Translations under genes and position numbers: made by a program
Notes under the pieces: model-generated
Database searches by the model: none
What the model saw: only the letters and a program-made list of their open reading frames with translations
What the model was told of the DNA's origin: nothing
NCBI GenBank assembly: GCA_002305725.1
Contig: DBQM01000022.1
Coordinates: 1 to 50,589, forward strand
From: Ruminococcus sp. UBA1394
GTDB taxonomy: Bacteria; Bacillota; Clostridia; Oscillospirales; Ruminococcaceae
Length of the DNA stretch: 50,589 nucleotides
Direction of reading: 5' to 3'
Shown: positions 17,697 to 26,453 of the stretch, piece by piece
Position numbering within the stretch: position 1 is the first letter of the stretch
How the letters are laid out: every line of letters begins with the position of its first letter

Positions 17697-18813
17697 ACTT
17701 TTTCCTCCTTGTGAGCAGAAAACCGCCTGCTGTGAATACAGCTGACATAATTAGCAGTGTCACCATTTTTTCCATGTAGCGTGAATAGTCGTCGTAAACG
17801 GCAAGGCAGTAGAATAAATCTGAGATAACTGCCGCCGGATTAATTTTGTTGATAACCGGACAATGCTGATTAATTACAGCTTTCATATTTCCCACCATAA
17901 GACCGCTGAGAAAACAGCAGAACATTGAAAACGACGTGGATATTCCCACTTTTACTCCCTCTGACATTCTGCCGATTGAGCCTATGAAAAAGCCCAGTGA
18001 AACTCCCAGCAGTGAACCTGCGGCTCCGGAAAGGTACATAATCGGTATTTTGTCGCCCATATCTATTTTCAGAATGAATACTATGTAAGTGATACTTATG
18101 AATACACAAATCACCTGAGCGCAGAAAGCGGCGAGAAGATTTGCAACGATAGATTTCAGTTTATGTGTCGGGGCAATGCACTTTCTTGCACCGATTGCTG
18201 AGAGATTTGCCTCATTAGAGATTGCCGAAAACAGTCCGGTCATAGTTCCGAACAGAGCCACCATTGCTATCAGATTCTGAAAATACTGCACATACTCGTC
18301 CATGTTTCCGCCGGAAAGTTCCTTAGTTTCAATGCAGTCTATATCAGCCGAGAGAGCCGCAATAACATTCTGGAGTTTTTCGGGATTATTCGCAGCCGTA
18401 TCAGTAATTATAGTTTTCTGAGCCTCATACTGCTCCAGAAATGACTTTATAATCGACTGTTCAAGACCGTTTCCTGCAACAGAAAGTGAAAGCTCATCGT
18501 CAACACAGATAATGCCCTTTATATCCTCATTTTTGAGCAGTTCCTCAGCTTCTTCCATGTCTGTATACTGCACCTTAAAAAGCGGAGAATCCCCTTTTGA
18601 AAGAGAAACCATTACCTCACGGAATACGGAATCTTCCTTTATCTCTGCAACGGCAACCGGGATTTCATTGAATATTTCTTCCTTTTCGTAAAGATTGCCG
18701 AATGCAAGATTGAAAAAAGTACCCAGTATGATTGGAAAGCACATCATCCAGAAAACCAGTTCTTTCTGCCTTATCGTGTTGAGAAATTCATATTTGAATA
18801 TATGCCCGAACAT
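17683..18813 (-). CDS. ABC-2 type permease (first of pair)
   Basis: 376 residues. Same 1+5 topology: a first span at about 20-40 (LVFWMMCFPIILGTFFNLAFG), an extracytoplasmic domain (about 45-190), then spans from about 195 (NLIAMVALFGTMTGLFSAIS, CVFISITYIVFIL, GAAGSLLGVSLGFFIG). Its ATG shares one base with the ATPase stop (TAATG), so translation is coupled. It forms with its neighbour the membrane part of an exporter of unknown substrate. Confidence 0.88.
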   Translation of the reverse strand: MFGHIFKYEFLNTIRQKELVFWMMCFPIILGTFFNLAFGNLYEKEEIFNEIPVAVAEIKEDSVFREVMVSLSKGDSPLFKVQYTDMEEAEELLKNEDIKGIICVDDELSLSVAGNGLEQSIIKSFLEQYEAQKTIITDTAANNPEKLQNVIAALSADIDCIETKELSGGNMDEYVQYFQNLIAMVALFGTMTGLFSAISNEANLSAIGARKCIAPTHKLKSIVANLLAAFCAQVICVFISITYIVFILKIDMGDKIPIMYLSGAAGSLLGVSLGFFIGSIGRMSEGVKVGISTSFSMFCCFLSGLMVGNMKAVINQHCPVINKINPAAVISDLFYCLAVYDDYSRYMEKMVTLLIMSAVFTAGGFLLTRRKKYASI

Positions 18814-19766
18814 TACTGACCCTCCTTGTCACGAAGTTCCTTGCCTGTGATTTCAAGGAATACATCATTGAGAGTAGGGAGTTCGGAATAAACTCTGCCG
18901 AATGCGATTTCATTTTCTGACAGAATACCAAGAATTTTTACCAGGTTATGCTTGCCTCCGCTGCACTTTATAACAAGCTTTCCGTCGGCAAAATTTGTTT
19001 CGTAAACGTGTTCCAGCGCATTGATTTTACCTGTTATCTCCTGGCTGACAGAAAGAATTTCAATGGTGATAGTCTCAGTATTGCGAATCATCTTTTTCAG
19101 TTCGTCCTTTGTACCGATGGCAACATTTTTTCCTTTGTCGATAATTGCAATACGGGTGCATATCTGCTCCACCTCTTCCATATAGTGAGAGGTGTAAATT
19201 ATCGTAGCACCGCTGCGGTTGAGCTCCTGTATGCCTTCGAGTATCCTGTTACGGCTCTGCGGGTCAACTGCAACCGTAGGCTCATCAAGTATTATAAGTT
19301 CTGGCTTGTGAGCAATTCCGCAGGCGATATTCAGACGGCGCAGAAGTCCGCCCGACAGTTTTTTGGGATAGAACTTCACAAAGTCTTCCAGTCCTGCAAA
19401 TGCAATAGCCTCTTCAACATATTGCTTTCTGGTCGCTTTATCCTTAATGTAGAGTCCGCAGAAATAGTCGATGTTCTCACGGACGGTCAGCTCATCGAAA
19501 ACTGCAACATTCTGCATTATTACTCCGATTTTACTCTTTGCCTTATAATTGTCGGGGGTCATTTTCTCTCCGAAAACTTCAATTGTTCCCTTGTCGAAAG
19601 TGAGCAGCGACAGCAGACAGTTTATCGCAGTAGTCTTGCCCGAACCATTCGGTCCCAGCAGTCCGAAAACCTCGCCCTCCTTAATATCAATACTGAAATG
19701 GTCAAGTGCAATCAGATCCTTATAGCGCTTGACAAGATTTTCTATTTTTACAACAGTCTTAGCCAT
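18813..19766 (-). CDS. ABC exporter ATPase (DrrA/NatA-like)
   Basis: 317 residues. Walker A GLLGPNGSGKTT at about residues 36-47, a Q-loop (VIMQNVAVFDELTV), signature LSGGLLRRLNIA, Walker B LIILDEPTVAVDP and the switch His in TSHYMEE. A C-terminal extension of about 85 residues is typical of multidrug or sodium exporters. Start choice: the frame opens at 19808, but GGAGGAG precedes the ATG at 19766, so the latter is used. First gene of the three-gene exporter operon. Confidence 0.93.
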   Translation of the reverse strand: MAKTVVKIENLVKRYKDLIALDHFSIDIKEGEVFGLLGPNGSGKTTAINCLLSLLTFDKGTIEVFGEKMTPDNYKAKSKIGVIMQNVAVFDELTVRENIDYFCGLYIKDKATRKQYVEEAIAFAGLEDFVKFYPKKLSGGLLRRLNIACGIAHKPELIILDEPTVAVDPQSRNRILEGIQELNRSGATIIYTSHYMEEVEQICTRIAIIDKGKNVAIGTKDELKKMIRNTETITIEILSVSQEITGKINALEHVYETNFADGKLVIKCSGGKHNLVKILGILSENEIAFGRVYSELPTLNDVFLEITGKELRDKEGQ

Positions 19767-19784
19767 ATCTTTCTCCTCCATATC

Positions 19785-19825
19785 CGGTATGTATAAAGTA
19801 TACCGCAAATGTCCGGAGATTGTAA
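19785..19825 (-). promoter_or_regulatory. Promoter of the ABC exporter with overlapping palindrome
   Basis: On the minus strand TTACAA (19820-19825), 17-nt spacer, TATACT (19797-19802). A 6-bp inverted repeat CGGTAT-N9-ATACCG (19785-19805) covers the -10 box and the start point, as expected for a repressor site or for the NarL-type regulator encoded downstream. Confidence 0.65.
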
Positions 19826-19977
19826 GTGAAAAAAGTCAGTATCTTATATGACATTTGTCACTTTTACAGGATTTCTTTTTTTGTATGCTTCCCTGTCATG
19901 AGCAGCATCAAGCATAATACTGTCCTTAAAGCTGCCCGAGCAGAAACATTTATACCTTTTCCGACAAAATAGATTTT

Positions 19978-21108
19978 TCAGATTGTGAACGATTCATGCA
20001 TCCGGTTTCTTATCAGTTCTCCGAGTTTGCCTATTCGTTTTTCGCTGTGTCTGAAAAACATTTTATACGCCTCACACAAATAATTCTTTTCCAGCTTTCC
20101 GTTTCCCTGCATATCACGCCATCTCCGGCAGCCTCCTCTGCACAGATACAGATATTTACATTCAAGGCATTCCTGCGGCTTGTCAACTGACGATTTCATA
20201 AACTGACGTGACTTTTCGCTGTTAAAAAGATTTTTAAAGCCGTCTGCAACTGTACCAAGCTTCCACTCATCACAGGCATAGAAATCACACGGATAAACGT
20301 TTCCGTTTGATTCAACCACAAAATAAGTTGTACATCTTCCGCACATTCCGCATTCCTCCGGAGCAAACCCCGCCGCCATCTGTGCATAGTTTGAAAACAG
20401 ACGTATATCAATATCTTTTCCGTGACTGAAATCCTCGTACCACAAATCAAACAGCCTGCATAAAAATTTCCCATACGCCTCAGGAGTAAGAGAATAATCC
20501 GAGTGCTTACTGATATTTTCATCAAGGCACGGTATAAACTGCATATACTGAAATCCCTTATCCTTAAAGAAATTATATATACCGGTTATTTTATCGGCAG
20601 TTTTTGACGTTACCACACTGACAACATTAAAATCCACTTTATACTTTTCAAACAGCTTTACCGTTTCCATTTCTCTGGCAAAAATACTCTCCCCTGTACG
20701 GGTCACACGGCAGAAATCATTTACCACACGAGGTCCGTCCAGAGAAAGTCCTACAAGAAAATTGTTTTCGCTCAGAAACTTTGCCCATTCCTCATCTATC
20801 AGCGTACCGTTTGTCTGTATGGTATTCTGAATTTCAAGTCCTTTTGTATTGTATTTCTTTTGCAGTTCAACAGCCTTTTTAAAAAAATCCAGTCCTGCAA
20901 GAGTCGGTTCCCCTCCCTGAAACGCAAATGCTGCAAAACCGTCTGCATAACGGACTGTTTCCTTTACGAGCGTTTCAAGTGTTTCATAAGACATGATTCC
21001 GAAATTAGCTGTTTCACGGCATTCTGCAATGCTGTGATAAAAGCAGTATTTGCAGGATATATTGCAGGCAGAAGACGCAGGCTTTATAAGTATGCTTACC
21101 GGCGGCAT
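19978..21108 (-). CDS. Anaerobic sulfatase-maturating radical SAM enzyme
   Basis: 376 residues. The radical SAM cluster motif CNISCKYC sits at residues 15-22, followed by FQGGEPTLAG, IQTNGT and LSLDGP, and by the C-terminal cysteine-rich SPASM region (CGMCGRCTTYFV, YPCDFYACDEW, CLECKYLYLCRGGCRRW) that binds two auxiliary 4Fe-4S clusters. This is the anSME family, which oxidises an active-site Cys or Ser of sulfatases to formylglycine. Start choice: the frame opens at 21147, but AAAGGAG lies before the ATG at 21108. The sulfatase just upstream is the obvious client. A terminator hairpin (21129-21174) lies between the two genes. Confidence 0.94.
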   Translation of the reverse strand: MPPVSILIKPASSACNISCKYCFYHSIAECRETANFGIMSYETLETLVKETVRYADGFAAFAFQGGEPTLAGLDFFKKAVELQKKYNTKGLEIQNTIQTNGTLIDEEWAKFLSENNFLVGLSLDGPRVVNDFCRVTRTGESIFAREMETVKLFEKYKVDFNVVSVVTSKTADKITGIYNFFKDKGFQYMQFIPCLDENISKHSDYSLTPEAYGKFLCRLFDLWYEDFSHGKDIDIRLFSNYAQMAAGFAPEECGMCGRCTTYFVVESNGNVYPCDFYACDEWKLGTVADGFKNLFNSEKSRQFMKSSVDKPQECLECKYLYLCRGGCRRWRDMQGNGKLEKNYLCEAYKMFFRHSEKRIGKLGELIRNRMHESFTI

Positions 21109-21128
21109 TTTATTCACTCCTTTTTTGT

Positions 21129-21174
21129 AAAAAAATTGCTGAGGCAATACAGCTTTTTATGCAGTATTGCCTCA
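21129..21174 (-). terminator. Hairpin terminator between sulfatase and maturase genes
   Basis: TGAGGCAATAC (21140-21150) pairs with GTATTGCCTCA (21164-21174); on the minus strand the stem is followed by AGCAA and seven T. It starts 12 nt after the sulfatase stop and ends just before the maturase ribosome site, so it would cut maturase expression relative to the sulfatase. Confidence 0.85.
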
Positions 21175-21186
21175 AATAATTCATAA

Positions 21187-23448
21187 TCAGTCTATTGCAA
21201 AGAATTCTTCAAGCAGTTCATTTTTATCGGCAATGTAGGACGCTGCCTCAATTGTTACCTTCTCAAGTTCAGACGGATACTCAAACGGCAGAGTATAATC
21301 ATCTGTTACCGCTGAAGTACCTCCGTCCTTTAAGTAGGCATGAGTTTCCATCATAAATATCAATCCGGAAATCTCTGTTTCACCCTGCTGCTTTCCGTTT
21401 ACAAAAAGCTTTGCAACAGCAGTATTGCCGTTTACGATAAAGTGAACACTCACTTTGATTTTTCCCTCAGGCAGAACATCTGAAACTGCTCTGAAAACCT
21501 GTTCTCTGTGGTAATTATAAACATAATGGAGTCTGTTGTCCTTGATATAAAGAGCATATCCTCCGAAACGGTTTCCGGCAGTATAAAGAATACCTTCATT
21601 TTCTGCCTTGTGTGTTATTTCAACTGTAACCTTATGATTCCTGTTCTTGAAAATCGCCTTCTGTGAAATATCCAGCGGATAAAGCAGACCGTTATATTCA
21701 AGCTTCTGATTTTTTATGAAAAATTCATTTTTCTGACCAGTCTTTGCAAGCTGCTCTGCGGTTTTGGTCAGATAAGGACCGTCGTTAAGCGGCAGTACAC
21801 CGTATTTTCCTGCTTCGGCATACCAGAGAGCCACAAGCTCACGAAGCTTTTCAGGGTATTTTTCAGCCACATTCTCTGATTCGGAAAAGTCCTCGTCTGT
21901 ATGATAAAGCTCCCACTCCTCGTTTATAAAATCGTCTGTATGGATATGGTTGGTTATTGCTTTCCAGCCGTCATGCCATATTCCACGGTTTCCTGTCTGC
22001 TCATAGTACTGAGTATGCTTTTTGTTTTCAGCGTCCGGGTCATCAAAGGTATATTTAAAGCTTACGCCGTGATAATCATTCTGCGGTACACCTTTGATAT
22101 GCTCCGGCTTTTTAACTCCGAGAATATCAAGAATTGTCGGAGCAATATCCACAACATGAAGATACTGACTGCGAATCTCACCCTTTGCTTTGATACCGTC
22201 GGGGTAGCTTATAATCAGCGGGTCCTTTACACCGCCTGAATGTACCCAGGATTTATACCACTGGAACGGTGTATTTCCGGCATTTGCCCAGCCTGCAGGA
22301 TAATGTGGATTTGAGTAGCTGCTGCTTCCCAGTTCGTCAAGATGCGAAAGAGTGAGCTCCACATTGTTTGTTTCCTCTCTCAGATTAAGTGATTTTTCCT
22401 GGTTTACTCTTCCGTTCTTTCCGCCCTCTGCACTTGCGCCGTTATCTGAAAGCAGTACAATTACAGTATTATCCAGTTCACCGATTTTTTCAAGATAATC
22501 AATAACCCTGCCGATCTGTGCGTCAGCGTGTTCAAGGAAGCCTGCATAAACCTCCATATACCTTGCATAGACCTTTTTCTCATTATCACTCAGTTCGTCC
22601 CATGCCTTTACAAATTCGTTTCTCGGATTAAGCCTTGTATTTTCCGGAGTTATACCCAGTCGTTTCTGGTTTTCAAGCCACTGTTCACGAATCTTGTCCC
22701 AGCCATCGTCAAACTTTCCCTTATATCTGTCAATATATTCCTTAGGCGCCTGATGTGGTGCGTGACCTGCACCCAGTGCAAAATACAGGAAAAACGGTTT
22801 TTCCGGATATACAGTATGCTGACGGTTTACAAGCTTTATTGCCTGGTCGGCAAGATCTTCGGAAAGGTGATAACCTTCCTCCGGAGATTTCGGCGGTTTT
22901 ATACGCTCATTGTCCTTTACCAGATCAGGAGTATACTGGTCAGTATATCCTTCCATAAAACCATAGAAACGGTCAAAGCCTTTTCCCAGCGGCCAGTTTT
23001 GGTACGGTCCTGCGTCAGTTGCCTCCTCAAACGGAGTAAGATGCCACTTTCCGACTGCAAGGTTCGTATATCCATATTCTTTAAGAACCTCTGCTGTTGT
23101 AGCGTAATGAGGGTCAAGATAACCGGTCTGATTCGGGAAACTGCCGTCAAGGGTGTCTACAACAGTACGGATACCTACGCTGTGGTGGTTAGCGCCTGTC
23201 AGCAGCGACGCTCTTGTTGCAGAGCATATTGCTGTTGTGTGGAAATTGTTGTAGCGCAGACCGCCTGCAGCAAGCTTGTCAATATTAGGCGTGTTTATAG
23301 TAGAACCATAGCAGCCCAGCTGTGCAAATCCTACGTCGTCAAGAACTATGTAAAGTATATTCGGACTGTCAGGTATTTTTCTTTCTTCTTCATGGCTGCT
23401 GACTGAATCGTCAGCTGTAATTCCTATTGAACCATTGAATTTTGACAT
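21187..23448 (-). CDS. Cys-type S1 arylsulfatase-like sulfatase, cytoplasmic
   Basis: 753 residues without a signal peptide. The N-terminal alkaline-phosphatase-fold domain has metal-binding Asp37-Asp38 (IVLDDVGFAQLGCYGS) and the sulfatase signature CSATRASLLTG with Cys75 as the formylglycine precursor; GKWHL, AGHAPHQAP and LLSDNGASAEGG supply further active-site residues. The long C-terminal part (about 560-735) is beta-rich and may shape the active site or bind substrate. Clostridial Cys-type sulfatases need an anSME, and one is encoded next door. It is transcribed with a SsuABC-type importer, so it probably removes sulfate from an imported sulfate ester inside the cell. Exact substrate unknown. 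Confidence 0.93.
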   Translation of the reverse strand: MSKFNGSIGITADDSVSSHEEERKIPDSPNILYIVLDDVGFAQLGCYGSTINTPNIDKLAAGGLRYNNFHTTAICSATRASLLTGANHHSVGIRTVVDTLDGSFPNQTGYLDPHYATTAEVLKEYGYTNLAVGKWHLTPFEEATDAGPYQNWPLGKGFDRFYGFMEGYTDQYTPDLVKDNERIKPPKSPEEGYHLSEDLADQAIKLVNRQHTVYPEKPFFLYFALGAGHAPHQAPKEYIDRYKGKFDDGWDKIREQWLENQKRLGITPENTRLNPRNEFVKAWDELSDNEKKVYARYMEVYAGFLEHADAQIGRVIDYLEKIGELDNTVIVLLSDNGASAEGGKNGRVNQEKSLNLREETNNVELTLSHLDELGSSSYSNPHYPAGWANAGNTPFQWYKSWVHSGGVKDPLIISYPDGIKAKGEIRSQYLHVVDIAPTILDILGVKKPEHIKGVPQNDYHGVSFKYTFDDPDAENKKHTQYYEQTGNRGIWHDGWKAITNHIHTDDFINEEWELYHTDEDFSESENVAEKYPEKLRELVALWYAEAGKYGVLPLNDGPYLTKTAEQLAKTGQKNEFFIKNQKLEYNGLLYPLDISQKAIFKNRNHKVTVEITHKAENEGILYTAGNRFGGYALYIKDNRLHYVYNYHREQVFRAVSDVLPEGKIKVSVHFIVNGNTAVAKLFVNGKQQGETEISGLIFMMETHAYLKDGGTSAVTDDYTLPFEYPSELEKVTIEAASYIADKNELLEEFFAID

Positions 23449-23463
23449 ATATAATCTCTCCTT

Positions 23464-24516
23464 TTATGATGGTATATCAAGTCCCAGTTCCTTGTAAACT
23501 GCATCAAGATACTCTGTTGTAATGATTTCTTCTGCCTTTACCTCTTTTGTAATTACCTTGCTGTCAGTAAGTATCTCTGAGGTTTTGTTCAGCTTTTCGT
23601 ATGCATCTTTTGTCAGATATGGGTCAAACATATCAAATCCTATCTCCCTCGGGTAAATCTGCTCCACAACTGATGCCGGCTTATCAGCAGACTCCAGCGC
23701 CTTGTATGCTGCATCAGGGTCAGCATTTGCCGTATCCTTTGAACGTATAAGCGCTTTGATTATCGCTTTGATTGCCTCAGAATTGTCATTTATATATCCC
23801 GTGTTTCCGCAAAGGAAAAACTGTGCGGAAATATCTGTATTATCTCTTGAAGATGCCAGAACCTTTCCGATACCGGCATTCTGGAACTGGTATATACCTG
23901 CACCGGTAGAAACAACAGCGTCTGCGTCTCCGGATGCCACAAGCGTTGCTCCGTTTGCTATATCATTGATGACCTCCACATCATCTATACTCAGACCATT
24001 TTCCTCAAGCAGATTGATAAGATAAACATAAGTTACAGTACCAAATGCTGCAACAACTTTTTTTCCTTTCAGATCGGAAACGGTGCTTATTCCCGAATTG
24101 TTTCCAGCAACTATACCCATTTCAGCCTTGCTGTTCAGTGAGGATACAACCTTAATATCAAGTCCGTTGCTCTTTGCAATTAAAGGAGGTATATCACCGA
24201 TAAACGCAAGGTCTATCTGACTGGAAGAAAGTGCCTCATTTACTGCTGTACCGCCCTGACCAAATCCGATATATTCTGCCTTATAACCCACTTTTTCAAG
24301 TTCCTCATCAATATAACCCAGATTAAGCGCCAGTCCTGCATTTTCAACAAGCTGAGTTGCATCTGCTGTCGGACTGCCGATTCTGACCGCTTTCAGTTCT
24401 CCGCCGGAAGTATTTCCGCTGCTTCCGGAACTGTTACTGCTGTTTCCGCATCCTGCACCTATAACTCCTATTACTACTGCAGCCGCTGCCGCCAGTATCC
24501 TTTTTATTTTTTTCAT
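23464..24516 (-). CDS. SsuA/TauA-like substrate-binding lipoprotein
   Basis: 350 residues. Signal peptide with lipobox GAGC (Cys23), a Ser/Gly-rich linker, then an NMT1/SsuA-type periplasmic-binding fold: VRIGSPTADATQLVENAGLALNLGYIDEE, FGQGGTAVNEALSSSQIDLAFIGDIPPLI and DLKGKKVVAAFGTVTYVYLINLLEENGL. The family captures alkanesulfonates, taurine, sulfate esters or related small anions for ABC import. Ribosome site AAAGGAAA. It lies between the ATPase gene (106 nt, containing a Cys leader peptide) and the sulfatase gene (15 nt). Confidence 0.9.
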   Translation of the reverse strand: MKKIKRILAAAAAVVIGVIGAGCGNSSNSSGSSGNTSGGELKAVRIGSPTADATQLVENAGLALNLGYIDEELEKVGYKAEYIGFGQGGTAVNEALSSSQIDLAFIGDIPPLIAKSNGLDIKVVSSLNSKAEMGIVAGNNSGISTVSDLKGKKVVAAFGTVTYVYLINLLEENGLSIDDVEVINDIANGATLVASGDADAVVSTGAGIYQFQNAGIGKVLASSRDNTDISAQFFLCGNTGYINDNSEAIKAIIKALIRSKDTANADPDAAYKALESADKPASVVEQIYPREIGFDMFDPYLTKDAYEKLNKTSEILTDSKVITKEVKAEEIITTEYLDAVYKELGLDIPS

Positions 24517-24561
24517 AATAAATCATTTCCTTTCATATAACCACATTAATTCAAATCCTTA

Positions 24562-24594
24562 TCAGCGGCAACATCGTCCCGATAAAATGTACAT
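24562..24594 (-). CDS. Candidate Cys-containing leader peptide (10 residues)
   Basis: On the minus strand AAAGGAGG (plus 24604-24611) stands 9 nt before an ATG at 24594 that opens a 10-codon frame, MYILSGRCCR, ending in TGA at 24562. It lies 45 nt before the binding-protein gene. Two adjacent Cys codons at the end fit ribosome stalling when Cys-tRNA is scarce, as described for other sulfur-acquisition genes in actinobacteria. An overlapping 18-codon frame starts at another ATG only 1-2 nt from the same ribosome site and is less likely. Expression and function are inferred. Confidence 0.5.
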   Translation of the reverse strand: MYILSGRCCR

Positions 24595-24622
24595 CCGTAC
24601 ATTCCTCCTTTCAATTTCAAAA

Positions 24623-25405
24623 TTATATATTGTATTCCACTTCTGTTCTTTCATCTTCAAAGAAGTGCTTATACACTTTATTTTTATAATATGTAAACTC
24701 CGAGCTTCCTCTGACCTTTGCATTCGTGGAGTCGATTTTTATAATCTCCTTTATTTCGCCTGGTCTTGCTGACATGACAATTACACGGTTTGCGAGATAA
24801 ATTGCTTCGTCAATATCGTGGGTTACCATTATCATGGTTGTCCCCTCTTCCTTCCAGATACGAAGAATTTCCTTCTGCATCTGCACTCTTGTAAGTGCAT
24901 CAAGAGCACCAAGAGGTTCGTCAAGCAGCAGTATATCGGGGTTTGAAACAAGTCCTCTTGCAATTGCCGCACGCTGACTCATGCCTCCCGAAAGCTGTGA
25001 TGGATAGGCATTTTCAAAACCATTCAGTTTTACAAGCTCTATCTGTTTCTGAACGCTTTCATTCCATTTCTGCTTATCGGATTTTTTCAGACCAAAGCCT
25101 ATATTATCCTTTATTTTAAGCCACGGCAGCAGCCTGTGCTCCTGAAATACCATTCCGCAGTCTGTATCAGGACCCTTTACCGGTCTGCCGTTTCTGATTA
25201 CCTCGCCGTCATTGTATCCCACCAGTCCGGCAATAATCTTAAGCAATGTGGATTTTCCGCATCCGCTGTGTCCTACAATTGTAATAAATTCGCCTTTTTT
25301 TATTTCAAGATTAATGTCTTTGAGTATCTCTACATCTTTTCCGTCTACATTGAATCTTTTATTAAGTTGCTTAATTTCAAGGCTCAGTTCCTTATTTTCC
25401 GCCAT
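24623..25405 (-). CDS. SsuB/TauB-like ABC importer ATPase
   Basis: 260 residues. Walker A VGHSGCGKSTLL (about 43-54), Q-loop FQEHRLLPW, signature LSGGMSQRAAIARGLV, Walker B ILLLDEPLGALD and the switch His in VTHDIDEA; the ALDALTRVQMQ and EAIYLANRVIVMSARPGEI stretches are typical of the nitrate/sulfonate/taurine importer class. The start ATG directly follows the permease stop (TAAATG), so translation is coupled. Energises the importer formed by the permease and the SsuA-like lipoprotein. Confidence 0.93.
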   Translation of the reverse strand: MAENKELSLEIKQLNKRFNVDGKDVEILKDINLEIKKGEFITIVGHSGCGKSTLLKIIAGLVGYNDGEVIRNGRPVKGPDTDCGMVFQEHRLLPWLKIKDNIGFGLKKSDKQKWNESVQKQIELVKLNGFENAYPSQLSGGMSQRAAIARGLVSNPDILLLDEPLGALDALTRVQMQKEILRIWKEEGTTMIMVTHDIDEAIYLANRVIVMSARPGEIKEIIKIDSTNAKVRGSSEFTYYKNKVYKHFFEDERTEVEYNI

Positions 25406-26176
25406 TTAACCTCTCTCCCTTCTTTTCTTTTCCCATGGAGTAAGTGCACTGAATATCACAGAAACAATCTTATCCATAAGAATGCCTATGATTCCGATTA
25501 CAAGCATACAGATTATAACCACATCTGACTGCATTAATGTTCGTGCATAACTCATGCTGTAACCTATACCCGAAGTGGATGCAATCAGCTCTGCTGCAAC
25601 AACTGCCATCCATGAAACACCCAGTCCAAGCTTTAAGCCTGTCTGAATATGCGGTAGCGCATGGGGAAGATATACACGGAAAAATGTCTTAAATCTGTTC
25701 AGCTTATAAAGTCTGGCAACTTCAACGTATTCAAGAGGCGTTCCGCTGATACCTGCCTGTGTATTGACCATTATCGGAAAGAATGAGGCAATAACAATTA
25801 CAACAATTTTTGAACCCTCTCCTATTCCGCACCAGAGAATAAGCAGCGGAATCCATGCCATGATAGGAATCTGACGTGTTGTTGTCAGCGTCGGCTGGAG
25901 AATTCTCTTTGCTGTTTCCGACATACCAATTAAAGTACCAAGCAGTACGCCGAGAACTGCTGAAACAGCATAGCCCTCAAGAACTCTTATAAGACTGACC
26001 TTTAAGTCTGACTGAAGCTGACCACTCTCAATCATAAGTCTGAACCGTTCTCCGACTGCACTTATTTCAGGAAGTATAGTTGACGGCGTATCAGTAAAAT
26101 TGGTAACATACCACCATAATATAACAATTAATACCGGGATAATAAGTCCAAGCAGAATATCCTTAGTTCTTTTCAT
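25406..26176 (-). CDS. SsuC/TauC-like ABC importer permease
   Basis: 256 residues with about six membrane spans (ILLGLIIPVLIVILWWYV at 7-24 and others). The BPD_transp_1 coupling motif is present around residue 145-175 (GTPLEYVEVARLYKLNRFKTFFRVYLPHALPHIQTGLKLGLGVSW in pattern, the EAA loop). Family: transporters for sulfonates, taurine, nitrate or similar. First gene of the operon; its promoter and LacI-type sites lie at 26226-26467. Confidence 0.92.
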   Translation of the reverse strand: MKRTKDILLGLIIPVLIVILWWYVTNFTDTPSTILPEISAVGERFRLMIESGQLQSDLKVSLIRVLEGYAVSAVLGVLLGTLIGMSETAKRILQPTLTTTRQIPIMAWIPLLILWCGIGEGSKIVVIVIASFFPIMVNTQAGISGTPLEYVEVARLYKLNRFKTFFRVYLPHALPHIQTGLKLGLGVSWMAVVAAELIASTSGIGYSMSYARTLMQSDVVIICMLVIGIIGILMDKIVSVIFSALTPWEKKRRERG

Positions 26177-26225
26177 TTTCTCTACCTTCTTTATATCATA
26201 TTATTTCTATTTTGTTGATAGGTTT

Positions 26226-26254
26226 ATTATATATTACTTATCAGCGTTTTTCAA
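26226..26254 (-). promoter_or_regulatory. Promoter of the importer-sulfatase operon
   Basis: On the minus strand TTGAAA (26249-26254), 17-nt spacer, TATAAT (26226-26231), 50 nt before the permease ATG. The nearest LacI-type site begins 11 bp upstream of the -35 box. Confidence 0.82.
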
Positions 26255-26264
26255 GGCAAAGTTC

Positions 26265-26278
26265 TGCAAACGTTTTCA
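26265..26278. promoter_or_regulatory. LacI-type operator 1 (promoter proximal)
   Basis: TGCAAACGTTTTCA, a near-palindrome with the central CG typical of LacI/GalR-family sites, centred about 52 bp upstream of the predicted start point. Also resembles a cre site. Confidence 0.7.
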
Positions 26279-26368
26279 CCAAACAGCCGGCATTGTCTTC
26301 AAAAAGACCGGATTTTTGCACCATTCACTACAAAGCAAGTTGATTTTATTTTGATTTTCCGCTATATA

Positions 26369-26382
26369 TGCAAACGTTTTCA
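26369..26382. promoter_or_regulatory. LacI-type operator 2
   Basis: TGCAAACGTTTTCA, identical to operator 1 and in the same orientation, with centres 104 bp apart (about ten helical turns). Confidence 0.7.
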
Positions 26383-26453
26383 GCTGATTTTCCACATATA
26401 TCTCAAAAAAATAAATCTATTCATTCTGTTTCATGCTAAATCACACTGATTTA

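Noticed and set aside
23702..24025. Long plus-strand frames inside minus-strand genes (also 18948-19796, 22528-23406, 28055-28504)
   Set aside because: They are antisense shadows of strongly recognisable genes, without ribosome sites or family features.
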